Positions 11,808 through 21,731 of a stretch of DNA of 64,000 bases are shown piece after piece (positions within the stretch are counted from its first letter, which is position 1; every line of letters starts with the position of its first letter). Under the pieces are notes generated by a model. The model searched no databases and had not been told where the DNA came from. It saw only the letters and a program-made list of their open reading frames with translations. The stretch spans positions 1 to 64,000 of the forward strand of contig JAFKMZ010000020.1 of the NCBI GenBank assembly GCA_017305055.1, given 5' to 3'. Made by a program: the position numbers and the translations under genes. The stretch is from Lysobacterales bacterium (lineage in GTDB: Bacteria; Pseudomonadota; Gammaproteobacteria; Xanthomonadales; Rhodanobacteraceae).

Positions 11808-13553
11808 ATGAACACGCCACGCGGCAAGGCGATTGTCCTGGGCGGATTGTTGTTGCTGGCCCTGGTCGCCGGGCTGTGGATCAGCGGCTGGCTCGCCTTG
11901 TGGCTGCTTGGGCTGCGCGACCCACCCCGGATTGGCACCTACCTCGGTTACCTCCAGGCACTGGATCTGGATGCCGTGCGGCCCTATGCCTCGACCATCC
12001 GTCTTGCCGGCTGGACCGGCTTCGGGCTGCCGCTGGCGTCGTGGCTGATCGTCGCCGCCGCGACGCTCTGGCCGCGGGCGCGCGCGTTCCACGGCAATGC
12101 CCGCTTTGCCACCCGCGCCGACATCGCGCGCGCCGGTCTGCTGGAGGGCTGTCCTGAAGGCATCCTCATCGGCCGCTATCGCGGCGACTACCTCTATCTC
12201 GGCGGCACCCGGCACGTCATCGTGACCGCCCCGACCCGCAGCGGCAAGACCAGCTCCGTAGCCATTCCGGTGTTGCTGACCTACCAGCATTCCGTGGTGT
12301 GCCTCGACCTCAAGGGTGAGCTTTACCAATCGACCAGCGGCTATCGCGCCGCGACCGGGCAGGCGATCTACCGCTTTGCGCCATATGCCGAGGACGGACG
12401 CACCCATCGCTTCAATCCGCTTACGGCCGTTTCAGCCGATCCGCAGTTGCGCCTATCCGAACTGCAGACACTGGCAGCCATCCTGTACCCCGACGAAGCC
12501 GGCAAGGACCCCTTCTGGAGCCTGCAGTCGCGCGCCGCGTTCGTGGCTTTTGCCGCCTATTTGTTCGAGGCCTGGGAGGCCCAGGCCTCGCCGGCTGCGG
12601 ATACCAATCCGGATGTCCCGAGCGGCAACCTGGCGTTCCCCAGCCTGGAGCGCATCCACCGCTTTTCCACCGGCGACGGCGGCGGCGACGGGCTGAAGGC
12701 CTACCTGCAGCAGCGGCGCGAAGCGCCCTTCGCCAGCGCCGCCACGCGCACGGCGCTCGCCAGCCTGACCAACATGGCGGAACAGACCCTGTCCTCGGTG
12801 ATCGCCACCACCCAGGCGCCGCTGCAGCAATTCCTCAGCCCAACCCTGGCCGCCGCCACCGCTGCCACCGACTTCGACCCGCAACAGTTGCGCCGTCGCC
12901 CCAGTACCGTCTACGTGGTGATCCCCCCAAACCGGCTCGGCGAGGCAAGCAAGCTTCTCAACCTGTTCTTCTCCGTGGTGCTCGGCCAGAACCTCCGCCA
13001 GACGCCACAGGAGGATCCCTCGAGCAAGTACCAATTGCTGCTGTTGCTGGACGAATTCACTGCCATGGGCCGCGTCGACGTGCTGTCTGCGCGCATCGCC
13101 CTGACCGCCGGCTATGGGGTACGCGACCTGGCGATCATCCAGAGCCTGTCGCAACTCGACGCCACCTACGGCGCCGACGAGGCACGGACCTTCGTCACCA
13201 ACCACGCCGCCAGCGTCGTCTTCACCCCGCGCGAGCAGCGCGACGCCGAGGCCTACTCGACGGCGCTGGGCGACACCACGGTCAAGCGGCGCAGCCGCGG
13301 GACCGGCAGGGGTGGCACCACGTACACCCATACCGAGGAACGCCGCGCCTTGCTGCTGCCGCAGGAACTGAAGGAGCTGCCCGAGGATGAAGAGATCATT
13401 TTCCTCGAAGGCTGTCGCCCGATCCGCTGCCGCAAGAACTGGTCCTTCAAGGATCGACGGCTGCAGCGGCGCATCATGCGGCCGGCAGCGCTCCCGTCCC
13501 CGCCCCGGCAACTCCAGGGCCACACCATGCCGACGACGCCCCGCCGCGCCTGA
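11808..13553 (+). CDS. VirD4/TraG-type type IV coupling protein (orphan)
   Basis: Inner-membrane ATPase that hands protein or DNA substrates to a type IV secretion channel. 581 residues from the ATG at 11808. Two transmembrane segments lie near residues 10-30 and 64-84, then the family landmark HGNARFATRADIARAGLL. Walker A is TAPTRSGKTSS; Walker B is LLLLLDEF, followed by DVLSARIALTAGYGVRD. An insert between the Walker motifs corresponds to the all-alpha domain used for substrate recognition. No other virB or tra gene occurs in the window. The gene breaks a region (mutS ... cinA-recA) that is close-set in relatives. Xanthomonads use a VirD4 in a bacteria-killing T4SS; whether this one does is unknown. 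Confidence 0.88.
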   Translation: MNTPRGKAIVLGGLLLLALVAGLWISGWLALWLLGLRDPPRIGTYLGYLQALDLDAVRPYASTIRLAGWTGFGLPLASWLIVAAATLWPRARAFHGNARFATRADIARAGLLEGCPEGILIGRYRGDYLYLGGTRHVIVTAPTRSGKTSSVAIPVLLTYQHSVVCLDLKGELYQSTSGYRAATGQAIYRFAPYAEDGRTHRFNPLTAVSADPQLRLSELQTLAAILYPDEAGKDPFWSLQSRAAFVAFAAYLFEAWEAQASPAADTNPDVPSGNLAFPSLERIHRFSTGDGGGDGLKAYLQQRREAPFASAATRTALASLTNMAEQTLSSVIATTQAPLQQFLSPTLAAATAATDFDPQQLRRRPSTVYVVIPPNRLGEASKLLNLFFSVVLGQNLRQTPQEDPSSKYQLLLLLDEFTAMGRVDVLSARIALTAGYGVRDLAIIQSLSQLDATYGADEARTFVTNHAASVVFTPREQRDAEAYSTALGDTTVKRRSRGTGRGGTTYTHTEERRALLLPQELKELPEDEEIIFLEGCRPIRCRKNWSFKDRRLQRRIMRPAALPSPPRQLQGHTMPTTPRRA

Positions 13554-13676
13554 CTCCCGCGCCGCGCCCGTTTGGCGCGGCAGCCGAAGCGGTTACCATG
13601 TCCAGGGTATCGTCCTCGGCAGAACCCCGAGTGGCCATCCGCGGTCAATTCCGCGTTCCTGCCGTCCCGTCACGCA

Positions 13677-14330
13677 ATGGCCATGCCCATGAACCCCATC
13701 AGCAAAATTCCCGGCGGCCGGCAACTGGCAAGACTGTTGGGGCTGGCGCCCAGGGAGACCGCCGGGCACTTCCGGCAGTTCCTGCTGGACATGTTGCCCC
13801 GGCACTCGGTGGGCGCGGAGATCGGCGTGCTCTCCGGCAACTTCTCCAGACAGATCCTGGATTCGATCTCGCCAAAGCAATTGCACCTGATCGACCCCTG
13901 GGAACACCAAACCTCCGGCGAGTACAAGGATGCGTGGTACGGCGGCGCCGCCAGGCGCGGCCAGGCCGAGATGGACGATCGCTACGCCGATGTGCTGACG
14001 CGCTTCAAGCGGAGGATCCGCAGCGGCCAAGTCCAGGTCCATCGCGGCTATTCGGCCGATGTCCTCGAACAGTTCCCCGACCACTTTTTCGACTGGGTGT
14101 ACATCGACGGCAACCATCTCTACGAATACGTAAAGAAGGATCTGGAGCTGTCCCTGCGCAAGGTGAAGCTGGGCGGCTACATCACCGGGGATGACTACAC
14201 CGAGGGCGGCTGGTGGGAAGGCGGAGTCAAGAAGGCGGTGGACGAACTGGCGGCCAGCCCGGCGGTGCAATTGCTCGAGCTGCGTGACAGCCAATTCGTA
14301 TTCCTGAACAAGGGCAGCGCCGCAGCCTGA
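13677..14330 (+). CDS. Class I SAM-dependent methyltransferase
   Basis: About 217 residues. The glycine-rich SAM site is VGAEIGVLSGNFSRQIL, with an acidic motif in HLIDPWEHQ and VYIDGNHLYEYVKKDL further on. The last pattern is typical of the Methyltransf_24 type often linked to glycan or polysaccharide modification. The ATG at 13677 begins MAMPMNPISK; two further in-frame ATGs follow within four codons and no clear ribosome-binding site separates them. It stands alone between the VirD4-like gene and mutS on the same strand. Substrate unknown. Confidence 0.8.
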   Translation: MAMPMNPISKIPGGRQLARLLGLAPRETAGHFRQFLLDMLPRHSVGAEIGVLSGNFSRQILDSISPKQLHLIDPWEHQTSGEYKDAWYGGAARRGQAEMDDRYADVLTRFKRRIRSGQVQVHRGYSADVLEQFPDHFFDWVYIDGNHLYEYVKKDLELSLRKVKLGGYITGDDYTEGGWWEGGVKKAVDELAASPAVQLLELRDSQFVFLNKGSAAA

Positions 14331-14490
14331 TGGTCGATTGGCCACGGGATCGATGTCCGGCGCCATCCACCGGGCGACTGCGACCAGGGCTCGCGAGCTG
14401 ACGACTGACGGTTACACTGGCCGCCCGGCCCGGTCTTGAGCTAGTCGCCAGGGCTTGCACCCACCTTCCGGAACCAGCGAGTAGCGTTCT

Positions 14491-17038
14491 GTGCAGCAAC
14501 CGCCGGACATCCTGCTGTTCTTCCGCATGGGCGACTTCTACGAGTTGTTCTATGACGACGCGCGCAAGGCGGCACGCCTGCTCGACATCACGCTGACCCA
14601 GCGCGGGCAATCGGCCGGCGCGCCGATTCCGATGGCCGGCGTGCCGTACCACGCGGTGGAAAACTACCTGGCACGGCTGGTGCGCCTGGGCGAATCGGTG
14701 GCGATCTGCGAGCAGATGGGCGATCCGGCCCTGGCCAAGGGCATCGTCGAGCGCAAGGTGGTGCGCATCATCACCCCGGGCACGGTGACCGATGCGGCAC
14801 TGCTCGACGCGCGGCGTGACAATCTGCTGCTGGCCATCGCCGCCGGCCCCGGCGGCAGCTACGGCATGGCCTGGGTGGACTTGTCCGCTGGACGCTTCCT
14901 GCTCAGCACGGCCGCCGACGCGGAGGCCCTGGCTGCCGAGCTCGCGCGCCTGAGCCGAAACCCTGATCGGCGAGGACGTCGCCTGGCCGCGCCTGGTGGC
15001 CGACCTGCCCGGCCTGCGCAAGCGCCCACCCTGGCATTTCGATGGCGACGCGGCAAGCCGCGAGCTGAACCGCTTCTTCGGCACGCGGGACCTCGGCGGC
15101 TTCGGCGTCGAGCACATGCCGACCGCGGTGGCCGCGGCCGGCTGCCTGCTCGGCTATCTCCAGGAAACGCAGAAAAGCGCGTTGCCACACCTCACCGGCA
15201 TGGGCGTGGAAAGCGCGGGCGAGACGATTGCCATGGACGCGACGACCCGTCGCCACCTGGAAATCGACAGCAATCCGGCCGGCCGTGGTGAGCACACGCT
15301 GCTTGGCGTGCTCGACAGCAGTGTCACGCCCATGGGCGCGCGCCTGCTGCGGCGCTGGCTGGGGCGCCCGCTGCGCTCGCGCAGCGTGCTGCGCCAACGC
15401 CACCAGGCCATCGGCATGCTGCTCGAGGCGCGGGCCGACGCCAGCCTGCGCGAAACCCTGCGCGGCATCGGTGACCTCGAGCGCATCCTGGCCCGCGTCG
15501 CGCTGCGCTCGGCGCGACCGCGGGATTTGTCCACGTTGCGCGACGGCCTGGTGATTGCCAATGCGCTCGTCGTTGATCGCGGGCATCGGGAAGCGGCCAT
15601 CCTTGGCCGCACGCTCCGGGAAGCGTCGCCGTTGCTGGACTCACTCGTGGAGCGCCTCGGGGACCACGGGGAAACCATTGCGCTGCTCGGCTCCGCACTG
15701 GTTCCCCAGCCGCCGGTCCTGCTGCGCGCCGGTGGCGTCATTGCCGAGGGCTACGACGGTGAACTCGACGAGCTGCGCAATCTCGCCACGCACGCCGACC
15801 AGTTCCTGGTCGAGCTGGAGGAACGCGAGAAGGCCGCCACCGGCATCGGCACGCTGAAGCTCGGCTTCAACCGCGTGCATGGCTATTACATCGAGATCAG
15901 CAAGGCGCAGGCCGAACAGGCGCCCATGCACTACACCCGGCGACAAACCACCAAGAACGCCGAGCGCTACATCACCGAGGAGCTCAAGGCCTTCGAGGAC
16001 AAGGTGCTGTCGGCGAAGGAGCGCGCGCTGATGCGCGAGCAGGTGCTCTACGACGGACTGCTCGACACGCTCACCACCAGCCTGGAGCCGCTCAAGGCCG
16101 CGGCCAGTGCGATCGCCGAACTCGACGTGCTCGCCACCCTCGCCGAACGCGCCGAGACCCTGGACTGGAACGCGCCCGAACTCAGCGACGAAGCCGGCAT
16201 CGACATCCGGCGCGGGCGGCACCCCGTGGTGGAAAAAGTCCGTGACGAACCCTTCGAACCCAACGACCTGCGGCTCGGCGCGGACCGGCGCATGCTGGTG
16301 ATCACCGGCCCAAACATGGGCGGCAAGTCCACCTACATGCGCCAGAACGCGCTGATCGTGCTGCTTGCCCACGTCGGCAGCTACGTACCGGCAAGCCACG
16401 CGGTGATCGGCCCGGTGGACCGCATCTTCACGCGCATCGGCGCCGGCGATGACCTGGCACGCGGGCAGTCCACCTTCATGGTGGAAATGAGCGAGACGGC
16501 CAATATCCTGCACAACGCCACCGCGCAAAGCCTGGTGCTGATGGACGAGATCGGCCGCGGCACCAGCACCTACGACGGCCTGGCGCTGGCGCGCGCCGTG
16601 GCCGTGCAGCTGGCCGAGCACAACCACGCCTACACCTTGTTCGCCACCCATTATTTCGAGCTGACCGAGCTGGCCAGCGAGTACGCCGCCATCGCCAACG
16701 TGCACCTCGACGCGATCGAATACGCCGAGCAACTGGTATTCATGCACGCAGTGAAGGATGGCCCGGCAGACCGCAGCTACGGCCTGCAGGTGGCCGCGCT
16801 GGCCGGACTGCCGCGCGCGGTCATCGCCGAGGCCAGGCGCACCCTGGACGATCTCGAGCGTGGCATGCGCGCGCAGCCCTCCAGCCACGCCGCCAAGCCG
16901 GCGGACACGCCGCAGCTTGCGCTGTTTTCGCCGTCGCCCCCCTCGGCAGTCGAGCGCGAGCTCGAGCGCATCGATCCCGACACACTGTCACCGCGCGAGG
17001 CGCTGGACGTCCTGTTCCGGCTCAAGCAGCTGCACTGA
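14491..17038 (+). pseudogene. mutS: DNA mismatch repair ATPase MutS, broken by a frameshift
   Basis: MutS recognises mismatches and recruits MutL. The gene is in two frames. 14491 to about 14956 encodes the mismatch-binding domain start, including the GDFYELF motif. The rest, from 14957 to 17038, encodes the connector, lever, clamp and ATPase domains with Walker [13 protein letters not shown], Walker [16 protein letters not shown] and the C-terminal dimer helices. The switch falls in CTGAGCCGAAACC (14950-14962). Either one base was inserted or five were lost, since relatives have about two more residues here. In the second frame a TGA lies at 14951-14953. The 5' end is also short: a TAG sits at 14482-14484 and only about 6 residues precede DILLFF, against about 25 in E. 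coli. Either a true loss of mismatch repair or an assembly error. Confidence 0.88.
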
Positions 17039-17081
17039 GCGCCAGGCTGGCGCGATGCGTTGTCAGGCCACCCGCGCTGAT

Positions 17082-17462
17082 TCAACCGTTGTGCTTGAGC
17101 CGCCGCAGCAGGCGCCGGTCGGACTTGCCAGGGCGACGCTCCGGCCCACTCGCACCGTGCAGCCGGATTGCTTCGCGTTCCAGCTCGCGCGCCGCCCGGC
17201 TTTCCGCCGTTTCGCGGTAAAGCTCCTGGGCCACGCTGGCGGCTCCACGCTTGGCCGATATCCGCAGCACCTCCACTTCCATGCGCTCATGACCGCGCAG
17301 CACGCGCAGGCGGTCCCCGGGCTTGACCGTCCGCGCGGGTTTGCAGCCGCCGCCGTTGACTTCCACCTTGCCGCCGACGATGGCCTCGTGACTCAAGCGC
17401 CGGGTCCGGAAAAACCTTGCGGCCCACAACCACACGTCGACGCGCAGCTCGCCTTCAGCCAT
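17082..17462 (-). CDS. hslR: S4-domain RNA-binding protein, Hsp15 (HslR) family
   Basis: 126 residues from the ATG at 17462. E. coli Hsp15 binds stalled 50S subunits carrying nascent chains and helps recycle them. The S4 domain fills the first half: RVDVWLWAARFFRTRRLSHE, then VEVNGGGCKPARTVKPGDRL. The C-terminal half is basic (GPERRPGKSDRRLLRRLK). Its start overlaps the end of the response-regulator gene by 8 bp, so the two are probably co-transcribed. Confidence 0.86.
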   Translation of the reverse strand: MAEGELRVDVWLWAARFFRTRRLSHEAIVGGKVEVNGGGCKPARTVKPGDRLRVLRGHERMEVEVLRISAKRGAASVAQELYRETAESRAARELEREAIRLHGASGPERRPGKSDRRLLRRLKHNG

Positions 17463-17994
17463 GCCTGTCCGGTGGCTCGACTGCACCGGCCTGGCCCGCA
17501 GCTGCGGCAAGCCCGGACGGTCGCCTCGGCGCGCTGAGCCGCCCGGCCGTGACCAGGCCCGCGATGCGCGCAAACACGTCGCCGCGTCCAAAAGGCTTCT
17601 TCATGAACTCATCCGCGCCAAAGCGCTGTACGTAGAACTGTTCGGTGGCCTGTGGGTTGCCACTGATCATGATGACCGGGATGTCCCGCGTGCGCGCATC
17701 GTGGCGCAGCGCGCGCAACACCGCAAAGCCGTTCAGGCCCGGCATGACCACATCCAGGAAGATGAGGTCCGGCGTGCGCTGGCGGGCAAGTTCCAGTCCC
17801 GCTTCGCCACCGTCCGCATCGACCACGATGTGCCCGTTCTGCAACAGCATCTTGCGCAGCACGGCGCGTATGGTCGCCGAGTCGTCCACCACCAGCACCT
17901 GCAGGCCTCGCGGCGTGCCCGCACGCGGCCGGTGCCGCCGTTCCCCCGGGCGCGCGTTGCCGAAGATCCGTCTCATCAGACCCAGCTGAGCCAT
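17455..17994 (-). CDS. Single-domain response regulator (CheY-like receiver)
   Basis: 179 residues from the ATG at 17994. A receiver domain spans roughly residues 32-150: VLVVDDSATIRAVLRKML with the acidic pair, phospho-acceptor Asp in LIFLDVVMPGLNGF, Thr/Ser position in VIMISGN, and the conserved Lys in FMKKPFGRGDV. Arg-rich N-terminal and Pro/Ala-rich C-terminal tails flank it. There is no DNA-binding output domain, so it acts by protein contact, like PilG/PilH/CheY. No partner kinase is nearby. The 3' end overlaps hslR. Confidence 0.85.
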   Translation of the reverse strand: MAQLGLMRRIFGNARPGERRHRPRAGTPRGLQVLVVDDSATIRAVLRKMLLQNGHIVVDADGGEAGLELARQRTPDLIFLDVVMPGLNGFAVLRALRHDARTRDIPVIMISGNPQATEQFYVQRFGADEFMKKPFGRGDVFARIAGLVTAGRLSAPRRPSGLAAAAGQAGAVEPPDRHG

Positions 17995-18127
17995 GGCATA
18001 CCCCGGAACGCCAAGCCCGTAGTCTCGCCACTTGCCTGCGTGCATGCAAGGCCCGCCGCGCCGGCGAGCCGTGGCGGCGGCAAACCACCGGCATAATGGG
18101 CGATCCACGGCGTGATCCAGGCAAGGC

Positions 18128-19264
18128 ATGAGCGGCGGCATTCATCAGGTACACGGCATGGCTGGTGAATGCGAAGCCGCGCATTGGCCGCCGCTGACGC
18201 ATGCGGAAGTCGCGACACTGTTGGCCCGCCATCCCTCCATACACGGCCCGCTGGAAATTGCCTGGCACAGTCCACGCCCGTTGTCCGCGGCCGTTCTGGT
18301 CCAGGCTGGCGAATGCACGCTGTTCGTCAAGCGCCACCACGCCAGCGTGCGCACGCCCGTCACGCTGGGCGAGGAGCACCGCTTCATGCGGCATCTGCGT
18401 GAACACGGCGTGCCCATTCCACGCGTGTTGGCCGACCGCGACGGCGCCACCGCCGTCCGCCTGGGCGACTGGACCTACGAAGTCCATGAACACGCCGCGG
18501 GCACCGATGCCTACCGTGACAGCATGTCGTGGACGCCGCCGCACAGCCCGATGCACGCGCGCGCCGCGGGCGCCATGCTGGCGAGATTGCGCAACGCCGC
18601 CGCCGGCTACCGCGAGCCTCAACGCAGCACCCATCTGCTGGTGGCACGTACGGAACTGCTGTGCGCCGCCGACCCGACAGCCACGCTGGCGGCGCAACTG
18701 CCGGAACGTCCGGCCCTGGCGGCATATCTCGCGCGGCGCCCGTGGCAACGGGACCTGGCTGACCTGCTCGCACCCTGGCATGCCGACGTGCAGCCCCGCC
18801 TGGCGCAACAGCCTGCGCAGTGGACGCATGGCGACTGGCACGTTTCCAACCTTTGCTGGAGCAGCCCGGACGCTGACGCACGCATCACCGCGGTGTTCGA
18901 TTTCGGCCTGTCGGCCAGGACCTTCGCCCTGTTCGACCTGGCCACCGCCATCGAACGCAACGCCGTCGCCTGGCTGGAACTGGCCAGTGGCGCCACCGCG
19001 GCCAGGATCGACATGGCGCTGGCGTTGCTCGACGGCTACCGCCAGGTCGTTGCGCTGGACCGTGCGGCCGTCCATCTGTTGGCCGATCTGCTGCCCCTGG
19101 TGCATCTGGACTTTGCCCTGTCGGAAGTGGAGTACCTGCAGGCAACCGGCCATGCAGCGGCCGCCGCGGATACGGCATACGACACCTTCCTGCGCGGCCA
19201 TGCCACCTGGTTCAGCACCGCCGCGGGCCACGCGCTGCTGCAGGCCATTCACGACGCCGCCTGA
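18128..19264 (+). CDS. APH-family phosphotransferase (small-molecule kinase)
   Basis: 378 residues, aminoglycoside-phosphotransferase/choline-kinase fold. The catalytic loop HGDWHVSN is near residue 238 and the Mg-binding VFDFGLS near 257; a nucleotide-binding Lys is in TLFVKRHHAS. The substrate is not evident. It lies 96 bp upstream of a TPP riboswitch that controls a presumed thiamine receptor and transporter. Thiamine kinase (ThiK) belongs to this fold, so thiamine or a related alcohol is a reasonable guess, but the gene itself is upstream of the riboswitch and not under its control. An alternative start is the ATG at 18158. Confidence 0.75.
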   Translation: MSGGIHQVHGMAGECEAAHWPPLTHAEVATLLARHPSIHGPLEIAWHSPRPLSAAVLVQAGECTLFVKRHHASVRTPVTLGEEHRFMRHLREHGVPIPRVLADRDGATAVRLGDWTYEVHEHAAGTDAYRDSMSWTPPHSPMHARAAGAMLARLRNAAAGYREPQRSTHLLVARTELLCAADPTATLAAQLPERPALAAYLARRPWQRDLADLLAPWHADVQPRLAQQPAQWTHGDWHVSNLCWSSPDADARITAVFDFGLSARTFALFDLATAIERNAVAWLELASGATAARIDMALALLDGYRQVVALDRAAVHLLADLLPLVHLDFALSEVEYLQATGHAAAAADTAYDTFLRGHATWFSTAAGHALLQAIHDAA

Positions 19265-19360
19265 GGTTGTAGCCATCTGGACGGCCAACCGGTGCCACTC
19301 ACCGACGTGCCGCACAGCGCCCACTGGCGACCACGCGCTATCCATGCTTCAATACCGGAC

Positions 19361-19443
19361 CTGAAGCGGGGGTGCCTGGGAAACCAGGCTGAGAGAGACC
19401 CTTGGAACCTGATCCGGTTTGTACCGGCGTAGGGAGCTTGCAG
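19361..19443 (+). promoter_or_regulatory. TPP (thiamine pyrophosphate) riboswitch, THI element
   Basis: The sequence carries the conserved core: GGGGTGCC, then CTGAGA at 19389-19394, ACCCTTGGAACCTGATC near 19399-19414, CCGGTTTGTACCGG and CGTAGGGA. P1 closes between CTGAAGC (19361-19367) and GCTTGCAG (19436-19443). It lies about 70 nt before the TonB receptor start, so TPP binding probably represses the receptor and the PnuC-type gene behind it. Confidence 0.95.
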
Positions 19444-19513
19444 ATCCAGCGCATGGGGCGTGCCCTGCCGCGCGGGTCGCCGTCGCTTCGTCCGCAACTA
19501 CTGGACGACGCCG

Positions 19514-21730
19514 ATGATGTTTTTACGCCAGACCCTCGCCTTCGCGCTGCTGTCGGCCGTTGCTGCGGCCAGCATGGCCGTCGATCGCGGCAACCCCGTC
19601 GTCGCGGGGCATCCCGCCGAGGCCTCCAGCAAGCCACAGGCCACCGAGCTGGAGACGGTCGAGGTGCGTGCCCGGGGCGACAAGGGCTACCACGCCGACG
19701 CCGCGCAAATGGATACGTTTGGCAGCTTTGGCCTGGCGCCGCTGCAGGACACGCCGGCCGCGGTTACCGTCATCACGCGCGCACAGATCGACGACCGCCA
19801 GCCGCGCACGCTGAGCGAGCTGGCGCGCAGCGACGCCGCACTCGGCGACAACTACGCGCCGGTCGGCTACTACCAGAACATCGCCATCCGCGGCTTCCCG
19901 CTGGACCTGGCCACCGGCTACCGGCTCAACGACATGGGCCTCACCGGCGAACAACCGATCGCGCTGGAAGACAAGCAGCGCGTCGAGATCCTCAAGGGCC
20001 TCGGCGGCCTGGAGGCCGGAGTGGTCGCGCCCGGCGGCCTGGTCAATTACGTCAGCAAGCGACCGGCGGACGTGCGCAGCATCACGCTCGGCACTGATTC
20101 CCACGGCTCGCGCTACGTCGCCGCCGATGTCGGCGGCTGGCTCAGCCCCAGCTTCGGCGTGCGCGTGAATGCGGCGCACGACGAGATGCACTCCTACGTG
20201 CAGCATGCCGACGGCCGCCGCAGCTTCTTCTCGCTCGCCGCCGACTGGAAGCTCAACGCCGACGCCACGCTGCAGCTGGATACCGACTACCAGACCAGCG
20301 GCCAGCGCTCGGTTTCCGGCTACCAGCTGCTGGGCGGCACCACCCTCCCGCCGCATCCGAGCCGCACGCGGATGCTCGGCTTCGAGCCGTGGCAACAGCC
20401 GGTGGGCATCGACGCCAGCAACACCACCTTGCGCCTGGATTACCGCCTGGGCGCAGACTGGAGCGCGCAGCTGGCGGCCAGCCACAGCCACAGCGTGATC
20501 GACGACAACGTCGCCTTCGCCTATGGCTGCTTCTACTCACCGGCCTGCGCCGACGGCTCGCCGGGCTATGCCTTCGCACCGAACGGGGACTACGACATCT
20601 ACGATTTCCGCAGTCCCGACGACACCCGCCAGAACGACGAATTGCGCGCGGTGCTCCATGGCTCGTTCCACACCGGCGACCTCGGACACGAGGTCACCGC
20701 TGGCGTCAACGCCTTCCACCGGCGGCTCGACCAGCGCGCCTACGTCTACGACTATGTCGGCACCGCCAACATCGACGACGTCGACCCGCCGTATTTCGCG
20801 CCATCGCCAAACCAGCCCGGACCATCCATGCGCACCTTGAGCAGCTGGCAACGCTCGGTCTTCGTGCTCGACCGCGTGCACCTGAATCCGCAATGGCAGA
20901 TCCTGGCGGGAGGACGCCTGGTGCGCCTGCATGAGCTGGCCTACGACGCCGGCACTGGCGAGCGCCTGCGCGATACGCGCCTGCTCAAGGCCATGCCGCA
21001 GGCCGCCGTGATGTGGGAACCGACCTCGGCGCTGACCGCGTACGTCAGCTACAGCGAGAACCTGGCGCTGGGCAACGAGGCGCCGTACTGGGCCTCCAAC
21101 GGCGGCATCACCCTGGCGCCACTGCTGGCCCGCCAGGCCGAGGCCGGGCTGAAATACGCCTGGACTCCGGCGTTCGGGCTGCAGGCCGCCCTGTACCGGA
21201 TCCGCCAACCCTACCAGTTCGCCCAGCCCGACAGTTCAGAAGCCGGCTTCACCTTCGTCCAGCACGGTGAGGAGGTGCACAGCGGCCTGGAGCTCAACGC
21301 CGCCGGCCAGGTGGGCGATGACCTCCGCCTCACCGCGAGCGTCAACCTGATCCAGGCCCGGGTGCGGGACACCGGCACGCCCAGCTACGAGCGGCACCAG
21401 GTGGTGAATGTGCCGAAGCTGCGCGGCAACGTCTACATGGACTATCGCCTGCCGCTCGCGGCAAACCTGCACGTGCTGGCCGGCTGGCGCTATGCCAGCA
21501 GCAATCCCGCCACACCGGACAGGCTGACGCGCGTCCCGGCCTACCACGTGTTCGATGTCGGCCTGCGCCATGTCACGCGCTGGCAACAGCACCAGCTCAC
21601 CTGGCGCCTGAACATCGACAACGTCTTCGACCATTTCTACTGGCGCGATACCGGCAGCTCCCTCGGCGACAGCTACCTGTTCCCCGGCGCACCGCGCCTG
21701 GCGCGGCTCTCCCTGGGCATGGATTTCTGA
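19514..21730 (+). CDS. TonB-dependent outer-membrane receptor, TPP-riboswitch controlled (thiamine uptake)
   Basis: 738 residues from ATG-ATG at 19514/19517; a GTG at 19460 would reach almost into the riboswitch and is less likely. A signal peptide comes first, then a TonB-box-like ETVEV, the plug domain (LQDTPAAVTVITRAQI ... QNIAIRGFPLDL) and a 22-strand barrel ending in an aromatic residue (LGMDF). By similarity it is of the siderophore-receptor type. The riboswitch directly upstream and the PnuC-family gene directly downstream indicate thiamine or a phosphorylated thiamine as substrate. Confidence 0.9.
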   Translation: MMFLRQTLAFALLSAVAAASMAVDRGNPVVAGHPAEASSKPQATELETVEVRARGDKGYHADAAQMDTFGSFGLAPLQDTPAAVTVITRAQIDDRQPRTLSELARSDAALGDNYAPVGYYQNIAIRGFPLDLATGYRLNDMGLTGEQPIALEDKQRVEILKGLGGLEAGVVAPGGLVNYVSKRPADVRSITLGTDSHGSRYVAADVGGWLSPSFGVRVNAAHDEMHSYVQHADGRRSFFSLAADWKLNADATLQLDTDYQTSGQRSVSGYQLLGGTTLPPHPSRTRMLGFEPWQQPVGIDASNTTLRLDYRLGADWSAQLAASHSHSVIDDNVAFAYGCFYSPACADGSPGYAFAPNGDYDIYDFRSPDDTRQNDELRAVLHGSFHTGDLGHEVTAGVNAFHRRLDQRAYVYDYVGTANIDDVDPPYFAPSPNQPGPSMRTLSSWQRSVFVLDRVHLNPQWQILAGGRLVRLHELAYDAGTGERLRDTRLLKAMPQAAVMWEPTSALTAYVSYSENLALGNEAPYWASNGGITLAPLLARQAEAGLKYAWTPAFGLQAALYRIRQPYQFAQPDSSEAGFTFVQHGEEVHSGLELNAAGQVGDDLRLTASVNLIQARVRDTGTPSYERHQVVNVPKLRGNVYMDYRLPLAANLHVLAGWRYASSNPATPDRLTRVPAYHVFDVGLRHVTRWQQHQLTWRLNIDNVFDHFYWRDTGSSLGDSYLFPGAPRLARLSLGMDF

Positions 21731-21731
21731 C

